Assembly: GCA_007116605.1 (NCBI GenBank)
Contig: SKID01000091.1
Location: forward strand, 1 to 7,154
Reading direction: 5' to 3'
Origin: Tissierellia bacterium
Lineage (GTDB): Bacteria; Bacillota; Clostridia; Tissierellales; Dethiosulfatibacteraceae
DNA: 7,154 bases
Each line of letters begins with the position of its first letter. The stretch's first letter is position 1. The notes beneath the pieces were generated by a model. It saw nothing but the letters and a program-made list of their open reading frames with translations, searched no databases and had not been told where the DNA came from. The position numbers and the translations under genes are program-made. Shown piece after piece: positions 1 through 5,561 of the stretch.

Positions 1-1
1 C

Positions 2-111
2 AAGGATAAAAGCGCATCTTCGCTGCTTAGTATTTAGGTCATTTGTTTTTTTAATATTTAAATGAGACAAATGACCACATAATGCGCGACTCAGGTGCGG
101 ATTTTATCCTT
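2..111 (-). repeat. Complete copy of a structured palindromic repeat, inverted orientation
   Basis: This is a nested palindrome. The outer arms AAGGATAAAA (2-11) and TTTTATCCTT (102-111) pair perfectly. Inside them GGTCATTTGT (37-46) pairs perfectly with ACAAATGACC (67-76) around a 20-base AT-rich loop. Read on the minus strand, it has the same order of blocks as the copies at 629-740 and 5356-5490: outer arm, core GAGTCGCGCATTATGTG (92-76), inner hairpin, CTAAATACTAAGCAGCGA block, closing arm. No open reading frame fits it. It could be a MITE-like element or a structured RNA, and the sequence alone does not decide which. Confidence 0.8.
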
Positions 112-166
112 ATATTCACTGAGATAAAATAAAGAAAAGCATCCAATAAGGTGCACCAGTAAACCG

Positions 167-275
167 TGTTTTATCCTTTAAATGACTAGAATTCAGGCAC
201 TTCTCGGGAAAATAGATGATCTTTTTTTCCTATTAGGGTAGCACTAATATTCAATGCTAACTAAAGGATAAAACA
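167..275. repeat. Inverted repeat of 13 bases with partial repeat units
   Basis: TGTTTTATCCTTT (167-179) is the exact reverse complement of AAAGGATAAAACA (263-275). Both are the outer-arm sequence of the dispersed palindromic family, so the stretch between the complete copy at 2-111 and the element at 285-398 appears to be decayed or partial units in both orientations. I see no gene between them. Confidence 0.6.
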
Positions 276-284
276 AGCATCTCC

Positions 285-398
285 GATGACTCACAGTGCT
301 AAATTCCACTTATTCAAGTGGGGGAATAGCCCTGAAGAGTCCCTGGATAACGGTCTCTAAGGTCAGCTGCCGTTTTCACGACATCTGAACTAAGAGTC
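285..398 (-). repeat. Second dispersed element, copy A (possible IS200/IS605-type end relic)
   Basis: It shares an ordered series of blocks with 3998-4119: GATGACT, ACAGT, CTAA, a hairpin with an ACTT/AAGT stem, GGGGAATA, AGTCC, TGG, CATCTGAA and AAGAGTC. The hairpin here is CCACTT (306-311) with AAGTGG (316-321). CACAG (292-296) can also pair with CTGTG (399-403). No transposase remnant is visible. Read on the minus strand, the hairpin lies near the 3' end, as in right ends and guide-RNA scaffolds of TnpB-carrying IS200/IS605 elements. That identity is a guess from layout. The copy sits inside a unit of the other repeat family, between its left half (263-284) and its right half (409 onward). 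Confidence 0.6.
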
Positions 399-412
399 CT
401 GTGGACGAGTCA

Positions 413-654
413 CGCATTATGTGGTTATTTGCTTCATTTCCTTTAGTCAAAAAGGATACAACATGCTTCTGAGATGCTCATGATTATTCATTTTGCCTCA
501 GTGAATAAAAGGATGAAATATGTGTCCGATTCGCGCATTATGTGGTTATTTGCATCCTTTCACTTTAGTTAAAAAGGATGCAACATGCTTCTTAGGTGTA
601 CATGATTGTTCATTTTGCTCAGTGAATAAGAGGATTAGATCCGTATCAGAGTCG
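413..654 (+). repeat. Two tandem 121-base units of the structured repeat
   Basis: The string CGCATTATGTG starts at 413, 534 and 655, an exact 121-base period twice. The two units share CATTATGTGGTTATTTGC, AAAAAGGAT, CAACATGCTTCT, CATGATT, TTCATTTTGC and CAGTGAATAA in the same order. The second unit has a perfect 10-base hairpin, TGCATCCTTT (551-560) with AAAGGATGCA (573-582). The first keeps only TCCTTT (439-444) with AAAGGA (451-456). A third unit starting at 655 diverges into the complete structure described at 629-740. The region contains no credible gene. Confidence 0.8.
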
Positions 655-740
655 CGCATTATGTGATCCTTTTCTTCATTTAAATCTTAAAAAAGAAAAG
701 GATCTAAATATTAAGCAGCGATGATACGATTTGATCCTCT
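629..740 (+). repeat. Complete copy of the structured palindromic repeat, left cluster
   Basis: The outer stem is AGAGGAT (629-635) with ATCCTCT (734-740), continued by GTATC (643-647) with GATAC (723-727). The core GAGTCGCGCATTATGTG is at 649-665. The inner hairpin is a perfect 12-base stem, GATCCTTTTCTT (665-676) with AAGAAAAGGATC (693-704), followed by CTAAATATTAAGCAGCGA (704-721). Similarity to the right-cluster copy continues to about 770 (GATGCA, TTGTATCC). On the minus strand this hairpin lies about 80 bases beyond the cytochrome b5 stop codon. It has no run of T after it, so I do not call it an intrinsic terminator. Confidence 0.85.
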
Positions 741-782
741 ATACTAAGCAAAGAAGATGCATTTGTATCCCTAGCAAGTCCA

Positions 783-1163
783 TTAGTCAACCAAACGCCC
801 AACAACAGGTAGATTACCTAACACTCGGGTGCCATGAGGTGCTCGGTTATTAATCACATCCGTTAAGTCTTGTCCAGCCATGTTACCTTGGTGAGAACCA
901 CTACGCCATTGAGGAACATTAGTGACATCATAGATAATGCCATCAATTGCAACATAAGCAAGATTGTCACCTCTACCATCAAATTGAGCAAGCTCTTCTA
1001 AAGTAAGGAAAATCAAGTCTTCATCTCCATTAGCATCATCAGCGTCACTATCTGCAGGAGCTGGGTCTGGAGCTGGTGCGGGTGCTGGAGAATCATTACT
1101 AGCACAGGCTGCTAAGACAAATACTAAAATCAAAACCAATAAAATCATATATATTTTTTTCAT
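783..1163 (-). CDS. Cytochrome b5-like haem-binding lipoprotein
   Basis: This is a predicted lipid-anchored, surface-exposed protein of 126 residues with a b5-type haem domain, likely an electron carrier or haem binder. Residues 1-20 are a lipoprotein signal peptide (MKK, hydrophobic core, lipobox LAAC with Cys20). Residues 21-50 are a Pro/Ala then Asp-rich low-complexity linker. The b5-like domain spans about 51-126: TLEELAQFDG at the start, AYVAIDGIIYDVTNVP, then the presumed axial ligands His91 (GSHQG) and His110 (APHG), ending LGNLPVVGRL. This matches the short bacterial cytochrome b5-like haem/steroid-binding family. I chose the start at 1163 because GGAGG lies 7 bases upstream. A start 8 codons earlier (1187) would put charged residues before the signal peptide and translate the ribosome binding site. 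It is divergent from the ABC-F gene, and a Fur-like box overlaps its promoter. The redox partner is unknown. Confidence 0.88.
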   Translation of the reverse strand: MKKIYMILLVLILVFVLAACASNDSPAPAPAPDPAPADSDADDANGDEDLIFLTLEELAQFDGRGDNLAYVAIDGIIYDVTNVPQWRSGSHQGNMAGQDLTDVINNRAPHGTRVLGNLPVVGRLVD

Positions 1164-1253
1164 GGTGTTTCCTCCTCTATTATCCATAAAATCTTTAGTT
1201 TAAGTAATGTATAAAACGCCACTTGAAATCAAATTTCTCTTTAACCTAATTCT

Positions 1254-1282
1254 ATTATATAGAATCAGAAATTGAAAATCAA
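1254..1282 (-). promoter_or_regulatory. Predicted promoter of the cytochrome b5 lipoprotein gene
   Basis: On the minus strand, -35 TTGATT (1282-1277) and -10 TATAAT (1259-1254) are separated by exactly 17 bases. The -10 is a perfect consensus match. The predicted transcript start is near 1247, giving a leader of about 80 bases before the ATG at 1163. Confidence 0.65.
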
Positions 1283-1287
1283 TATCA
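1273..1287. promoter_or_regulatory. Fur-box-like palindrome over the -35 of the lipoprotein promoter
   Basis: TGAAAATCAATATCA matches the 7-1-7 Fur consensus TGATAATNATTATCA at 12 of 14 defined positions. It fully covers the predicted -35 of the cytochrome b5 gene (1277-1282). Binding there would block that promoter, consistent with iron-dependent repression of a haem protein. AT-rich DNA yields such matches by chance, so this is a candidate only. Confidence 0.45.
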
Positions 1288-1336
1288 ATTGAGGAATTAT
1301 TAAATAATCTTATTCAAGCCATGCTTAGAATAATCA

Positions 1337-1365
1337 TTGATTTTTCCTTACTTTACTGTTATATT
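1337..1365 (+). promoter_or_regulatory. Predicted promoter of the ABC-F gene
   Basis: TTGATT (1337-1342) and TATATT (1360-1365) are separated by 17 bases. The predicted start near 1372 gives a leader of about 40 bases, too short for the attenuator leaders typical of antibiotic-inducible ABC-F resistance genes. Confidence 0.6.
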
Positions 1366-1412
1366 TTTTAGTTAGAAGATGTGCATTAAAATTAAAGGTA
1401 GGCAATAAATCA

Positions 1413-2969
1413 ATGAGTATATTAACAGTAGAAAATGTCAATCATGATTTCGGAGGCAGAAAAATTCTTGAGAATGTAAATTTTCGTCTCCTCCAAGGCG
1501 AGCATGTAGGACTTGTAGGCGCTAATGGCGAAGGCAAATCCACATTGCTAGATATCATAACAGGAAAATTAATGCCAGACCACGGCAGTGTGGTGTGGTG
1601 TAATCGAATTACCACAGGTTACTTAGATCAACATACCGTATTAAAAAAAGGAGACACCATTCGTGAAGTACTAAGGACCGCATTTGACGATATGTATCAA
1701 ATGGAACAAGAAATGTTGCAACTTTACGAAGAAATGGCAGATGCAGACGAAAATACTCTAAACAAGTTGATGGAAGAAACAGCATTAATCCAACACATTC
1801 TCGAACAAAATGAATTCTATAACATAGAACCCAAAATAGAAAAAATCGCCAAAGGCCTGGGGCTCTTAGATATTGGACTAGACAAAGATGTGGCAGACTT
1901 AAGTGGTGGTCAAAGATCAAAAGTCTTGCTGACCAAGCTCTTACTCCAAAACCCCATGATTCTCATTTTAGATGAGCCCACCAATTATTTAGACGCAGAA
2001 CATATTGAATGGCTAGAAACATTCCTTCAAAATTACGAAAACAGTTTTATCCTAGTTTCACATGATGTGACTTTTTTAAATCGGGTAGTCAATGTGGTTT
2101 ATCACTTAGAAAACTCAAACTTTATTCGCTACAAAGGAGATTATGACAACTTCTTGAGAATGGATGCTTTAAAAAAACGTCAAATCGAACAAGCCTATGA
2201 CAAGCAACAAAAAGAAATAGAAAAACTAGAAACCTTTATCGCAAAAAATAAAGCCCGTGTTGCCACCACCAACATGGCCAAAAGCCGTCAAAAGAAACTA
2301 GATAAAATGGAAATAATTGAAAAAGTAAGAGAAAAAATAAAACCCGAGTTTCGATTTACAGAAGCAAGAGCTTCTACTCGATACGTCACACAAGGGATCG
2401 ATTTGGTTTTAGGCTATGATGAACCCTTGACCTCACCCCTAAAAGTCAGTTTAGAAAGAGGTGAAAAAATAGCCATCAAAGGCGTGAACGGCTTAGGAAA
2501 AACTACCCTACTCAAAACCTTGATGGGACAACTAAAACCCTATGATGGTCAAGTACTTTTAGGCGACTATTTATTCCCAGGTTATTTTGAGCAAGAATCC
2601 TCATCAGACAATCAGAAAACAGCCTTGCAAGAAGTCTGGGATGCCTATCCAGCCATGACCAATGGAGAAGTAAGAGGGGCCTTAGCCAAATGTGGCCTGA
2701 ACTACGAACATATCGAGACAAAAATGATGGTGCTAAGCGGAGGAGAAAACGCCAAAGTCAGACTGTGTAAGCTAATGCTCAAAGAAGTCAATTGGCTTAT
2801 TTTAGATGAGCCCACCAACCATTTAGACGTAGACGCAAAAGCATCCCTAAAAAAAGCGTTGATAGACTTCAAAGGGACCATTTTATTAGTTAGCCATGAT
2901 CCAGAATTTTATGAAGATTGGGTCACAGACATTTGGAATGTGGAAGATTGGACGACTAAAATCATATAA
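1413..2969 (+). CDS. yfmM: ABC-F family ATPase, YfmM type
   Basis: This is a soluble, ribosome-associated twin ATPase with no membrane domain. ABC-F proteins bind the ribosomal E site and act on translation or, in some cases, on antibiotic-bound ribosomes. The 518 residues show two ABC domains. The first has Walker A GANGEGKST (36-44), Q-loop Gln73, signature LSGGQ (163-167), Walker B LILDEP with Glu188, and H-loop His217. The second has Walker A GVNGLGKTT (357-365), Gln394, LSGGE (441-445), Walker B LILDEP with Glu466, and His495. An arm insertion (about 85-155) and a basic helical linker (about 250-320, rich in Lys/Arg/Gln) are ABC-F hallmarks. Length and sequence agree, from memory, with Bacillus subtilis YfmM (518 residues). 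AAAGGTAGG (1394-1402) precedes the ATG. Its own short leader argues for a housekeeping translation factor rather than an inducible resistance gene. Confidence 0.9.
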   Translation: MSILTVENVNHDFGGRKILENVNFRLLQGEHVGLVGANGEGKSTLLDIITGKLMPDHGSVVWCNRITTGYLDQHTVLKKGDTIREVLRTAFDDMYQMEQEMLQLYEEMADADENTLNKLMEETALIQHILEQNEFYNIEPKIEKIAKGLGLLDIGLDKDVADLSGGQRSKVLLTKLLLQNPMILILDEPTNYLDAEHIEWLETFLQNYENSFILVSHDVTFLNRVVNVVYHLENSNFIRYKGDYDNFLRMDALKKRQIEQAYDKQQKEIEKLETFIAKNKARVATTNMAKSRQKKLDKMEIIEKVREKIKPEFRFTEARASTRYVTQGIDLVLGYDEPLTSPLKVSLERGEKIAIKGVNGLGKTTLLKTLMGQLKPYDGQVLLGDYLFPGYFEQESSSDNQKTALQEVWDAYPAMTNGEVRGALAKCGLNYEHIETKMMVLSGGENAKVRLCKLMLKEVNWLILDEPTNHLDVDAKASLKKALIDFKGTILLVSHDPEFYEDWVTDIWNVEDWTTKII

Positions 2970-2977
2970 TAGACACG

Positions 2978-3002
2978 GGATAGTGGGGGAGAGTTACTAT
3001 CC
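2978..3002. other. Hairpin between convergent genes
   Basis: GGATAGT (2978-2984) pairs with ACTATCC (2996-3002) in the gap between the convergent ABC-F and membrane-protein genes, overlapping the latter's stop codon. An alternative stem, TAGTGG with CCACTA, uses overlapping bases. Neither strand has a T-run after it, so termination is possible but weakly supported. Confidence 0.3.
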
Positions 3003-3962
3003 ACTAGACTTTAAAGAGCCCAAAATCTGAAACAAACCATGGGTCCCCATAGAAGAAACAAAAGCGATGGCCCCAAGTTTCCCACCTAAGCCAATAAAAG
3101 AAAAGGACGTAAACTGAAACAGAAAAGCAGCAAAGACACAAGCGATGGTCAGTTCCTTTGCACTAGGTAGACGATCTTTTGCTGACATACCCACAAAACT
3201 CCCGCAAAAACCAGCAACAGCCCCAGTTGTTCCTATAGGTCCCCATAAAGTAGGCATCAGCATCCCCATCAATAATCCCACTAAAGCAGAACTAATGACT
3301 ACACCCATTTGATATTGCTTTTGAATCCAGTAAGTAGCCAGTCCGCCAAATAAGACAGATAGGGTTAAAAACCATGACCATTGAGCTGTTCCATTGACAA
3401 AAATCAGATGGCTATTTCCTGACGCTATTCCTGCAGCAAAAGTTCCAAGAAGGGCAATGGCCCCTAGCTTGCCACCATAGCCATTAAAAACTTGACCAGC
3501 TAATAAGAAGACAATTCCAGCCACAGATCCTGCAATGACCATACCCATCCACCCATTGATAGACGTATGAGCGGCCATCCCAACAAAAGAACCACAATAA
3601 ATAGGGACTTGATGAGATTTCAAAAACAAACCTCCAATAAGCCCTACAAGAGCAGAAGCCACTACCACATTAATAAACCCAACTTGGGCAATACCTGTGG
3701 TCAACAATCCTCCACCTAAAACAGCCATAAAAACAGAGAAAGAGCTACGTGAATAGGTGACATCCTTTAATGCCTTTGCATTCATCACAAAAACACTCTG
3801 GTGCTCTCTGAAAACAGCAAAAATATTAAAGAGAATTAAAGGCAATGATAGTATTACCAAGAGTACATGTAACAATCCCCCTTGATATAGTGAGGCTGTT
3901 AATATGCCCATAATAACACCAATTAATAGCAGAAAAGCAATAAAAGTATGAGAAATTTTCAT
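2997..3962 (-). CDS. Multi-pass membrane protein with internal duplication, function unknown
   Basis: I do not recognise this 321-residue protein. It is very hydrophobic, with about ten membrane segments, roughly at 5-25, 30-51, 75-93, 96-114, 138-158, 163-180, 195-212, 219-238, 268-290 and 295-312. Two halves repeat. CGSFVGMA (123-130) and GGKLGAIA (163-170) recur as CGSFVGMS (253-260) and GGKLGAIA (293-300), each pair 40 residues apart and the halves offset by exactly 130. VVVASALVGLIGG (99-111) corresponds to VVISSALVGLLMG (221-233). The glycine-rich repeated motifs suggest a two-fold pseudo-symmetric channel or transporter with re-entrant segments, which is inference. Codons differ between the repeats, so the duplication is old. 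TGAGGT a few bases before the ATG is an acceptable ribosome binding site. The gene is convergent with the ABC-F gene, and its leader contains repeat copy B. Confidence 0.75.
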   Translation of the reverse strand: MKISHTFIAFLLLIGVIMGILTASLYQGGLLHVLLVILSLPLILFNIFAVFREHQSVFVMNAKALKDVTYSRSSFSVFMAVLGGGLLTTGIAQVGFINVVVASALVGLIGGLFLKSHQVPIYCGSFVGMAAHTSINGWMGMVIAGSVAGIVFLLAGQVFNGYGGKLGAIALLGTFAAGIASGNSHLIFVNGTAQWSWFLTLSVLFGGLATYWIQKQYQMGVVISSALVGLLMGMLMPTLWGPIGTTGAVAGFCGSFVGMSAKDRLPSAKELTIACVFAAFLFQFTSFSFIGLGGKLGAIAFVSSMGTHGLFQILGSLKSSG

Positions 3963-3997
3963 TTTGACCTCATTATCATTCCAACGTTATTTTATTC

Positions 3998-4119
3998 GAT
4001 GACTAACAGTACTAAGACCCCTACTTCTTAAAGTGGGGAATAAATAATATAAAGAAAGTCCGTGGGTAAGGGTCGATAACATCAGGTGACGATTAAAACT
4101 CCATCTGAATCCAAGAGTC
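3998..4119 (-). repeat. Second dispersed element, copy B, in the leader of the membrane-protein gene
   Basis: It shares with 285-398 the ordered blocks GATGACT, ACAGT, CTAA, an ACTT/AAGT hairpin, GGGGAATA, AGTCC, TGG, CATCTGAA and AAGAGTC. The hairpin here is CCCC-T-ACTT (4018-4026) with AAGTGGGG (4031-4038), longer than in copy A and with one bulged T. It lies 36 bases upstream of the membrane-protein start and could be transcribed in its leader. An antisense frame of 77 codons over this stretch has no recognisable domain. Between its end and the manA promoter (4120-4238) I see no further feature. Confidence 0.6.
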
Positions 4120-4238
4120 TTATTAATGTTAAACCATAGCAGTCGATAGAAAGTCGAAAATATGAAAACATGGCAGGTATGTATTCTTAAAGCACTGAGA
4201 ATAAAATCAATAAATAACAAGAAATCAACTCATATTAT

Positions 4239-4267
4239 TTGCAAAAATACGGTAATATGAGTATAAT
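4239..4267 (+). promoter_or_regulatory. Predicted promoter of manA
   Basis: TTGCAA (4239-4244), a 17-base spacer and a perfect TATAAT (4262-4267) predict a start near 4274, about 32 bases before the manA ATG. No operator or catabolite-control site is evident in or around it. Confidence 0.7.
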
Positions 4268-4305
4268 ATTTAAATAATGAAAGTTTTAACAAGGAGGCGG
4301 GAATA

Positions 4306-5247
4306 ATGTATCCGATTAAATTTAAAAGCATCTATAAAGAAAAAATTTGGGGTGGAAGAAGACTAGAATCTTTTCGAAATGACTTGCCTGAAAACATTAA
4401 AATCGGAGAGAGTTGGGATGTAGCCTGCCATGAATATGCTAACAGTGAGGTATTAGAAGGACCATTCAAAGGGAAAACCCTAAAACAACTCATTGAAGAA
4501 TATGGACAGAAACTGACCGGAGCACGAATTTCTACCGATTGGTTTCCTTTAAGTATTAAAATAATTACAACAGATGAAAAATTATCCATTCAGGTGCATC
4601 CCTCAGAAGCATATGCCAAATCCATGGGTCTCAGCGGTGGAAGAACAGAAGCTTGGTATGTGATTGATGCAGATCCAGGAGCCTATCTATACCTAGGGAT
4701 TAAAGACTGTACCAAAGAGTCTTTTAAGCAGGCATTAGAAGAAGGCACATATGAAGAATGCATCAATAAAGTATACGTTAAACCCGGCGATATGTTTTAC
4801 GTCAAAAGTGGATTACTTCATGCCATTGGCGAAGGCATTACTTTACTAGAAGTCCATCAAAACATTGAAAAAGAATTTCGAATCTTTGACTATAATCGAG
4901 GCAGAGAATTAGATCTAAAACAAGCATTTGAAGTGCTAGATTTTAACCATATTAACACAGCAAGCGACTATTTGCTTTTAACCCATAAGGGCAACCAGAT
5001 AAAAGAATACAATTTACCAGCGGATTTTAATATAGAAGTCTATGAAGTCAATGGAGAGTTATACCAAACTTCAGACCGTAACCGGTTCCATATTTTCACC
5101 TGTGTAGAAGGCGCAGGAGAAATTGCCTACAAAGACAACCAAAAAGTGGCCATCACAAAAGGGGATTCTTATCTGATCCCAGCTACCATGGGTTCCTATG
5201 AATTGCTAGGTAAGATGACATTAGTCAAGAGCTATGTGCCTATCTAA
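4306..5247 (+). CDS. manA: Mannose-6-phosphate isomerase, class I (short Firmicute form)
   Basis: This cytoplasmic, zinc-dependent enzyme interconverts mannose 6-phosphate and fructose 6-phosphate. It links mannose use to glycolysis and supplies mannose 6-phosphate for GDP-mannose and surface polysaccharides. The 313 residues match the roughly 315-residue Firmicute type. Visible family features are the start YPIKFKSIYKEKIWGG, GESWDVA (34-40), IQVHPS with Gln96 and His98, RTEAWYVI with Glu115, and SGLLHAIG with His172, together the presumed zinc ligands. The Arg of FRIFDYNRGR (191-200) is the presumed catalytic arginine. The C-terminal part (about 220-313) is the second cupin. AAGGAGG (4291-4297) lies 8 bases before the ATG. 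It has its own promoter and no co-directional partner before the repeat cluster that follows, so it is probably monocistronic. Confidence 0.93.
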   Translation: MYPIKFKSIYKEKIWGGRRLESFRNDLPENIKIGESWDVACHEYANSEVLEGPFKGKTLKQLIEEYGQKLTGARISTDWFPLSIKIITTDEKLSIQVHPSEAYAKSMGLSGGRTEAWYVIDADPGAYLYLGIKDCTKESFKQALEEGTYEECINKVYVKPGDMFYVKSGLLHAIGEGITLLEVHQNIEKEFRIFDYNRGRELDLKQAFEVLDFNHINTASDYLLLTHKGNQIKEYNLPADFNIEVYEVNGELYQTSDRNRFHIFTCVEGAGEIAYKDNQKVAITKGDSYLIPATMGSYELLGKMTLVKSYVPI

Positions 5248-5287
5248 TGAATATGAAGCAAGTTTAGCTATTACATCAGCTTTCTCT

Positions 5288-5397
5288 AAAAAGGATACAA
5301 CATGCATCCGAGTCGCGCATTATGTGATCCTTTCCTTCCTCGCTTCAGCTCATTCAAGGATAAAACACGTATCCGAGTCGCGCATTACGTGATCCTT
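5288..5397 (+). repeat. Two hairpin units of the structured repeat, right cluster
   Basis: Two units carry the conserved core, with CGCATT at 5316 and 5381, a 65-base period. In the first, AAAGGAT (5290-5296) pairs with ATCCTTT (5327-5333). In the second, AAGGAT (5356-5361) pairs with ATCCTT (5392-5397), and CACGT (5366-5370) pairs with ACGTG (5387-5391). In the second unit the core reads ACGTG instead of ATGTG while the left arm reads CACGT instead of AACAT, so pairing is kept. Confidence 0.75.
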
Positions 5398-5490
5398 TGC
5401 TTCATTAAAATCTTAAAAAAAGAAAAGGATCTAAATATTAAGCAGAGAGGACACAATTTAATCCTTTAGGGAGGATACGATTTAATCCTT
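5356..5490 (+). repeat. Complete copy of the structured palindromic repeat, right cluster
   Basis: The outer stem pairs AAGGAT (5356-5361) with ATCCTT (5485-5490) and CGTATCC (5368-5374) with GGATACG (5473-5479), with AAA/TTT between them. The core is at 5375-5391, with ACGTG at its end. The inner hairpin GATCCTTTGCTT (5391-5402) pairs with AAGAAAAGGATC (5420-5431) with one mismatch, followed by CTAAATATTAAGCAGAGA. The closing arm is duplicated: GGACACAATTTAATCCTT (5449-5466) and GGATACGATTTAATCCTT (5473-5490), 24 bases apart. Similarity to the left cluster continues to 5521. Confidence 0.85.
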
Positions 5491-5561
5491 GATAGTCAGA
5501 AACGAAGATGCAGTTGTATCCTCATGAAACAGAAGATAGCGCCATAAACATGGGAGGCTCA

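Noticed and set aside
281..425. Possible hammerhead-like ribozyme (CCGATGA and GGACGAG strings)
   Set aside because: The CTGATGA and GAAA core strings are not both present in the required order, and the second copy at 3998-4119 does not keep GGACGAG.
665..704. Intrinsic terminator for the cytochrome b5 gene
   Set aside because: The stem is strong, but no T-run follows it on the minus strand and it is AT-rich. It is better explained as the inner hairpin of the repeat unit.
413..740. CRISPR array
   Set aside because: Repeats are long, diverged and internally palindromic, and the 121-base units have similar rather than unique spacers. No cas gene is present.
1329..1343. Second Fur-like site near the ABC-F promoter (AATAATCATTGATT)
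   Set aside because: The right half matches the consensus at only 3 of 7 positions, too weak to propose.
1413..2969. ABC-F as an antibiotic resistance determinant
   Set aside because: The sequence agrees with the YfmM housekeeping type, and there is no long attenuator leader or resistance-gene context.
3987..4220. Antisense 77-codon frame upstream of the membrane-protein gene
   Set aside because: It lies across repeat copy B, has no ribosome binding site or recognisable domain, and its composition looks like translated non-coding DNA.
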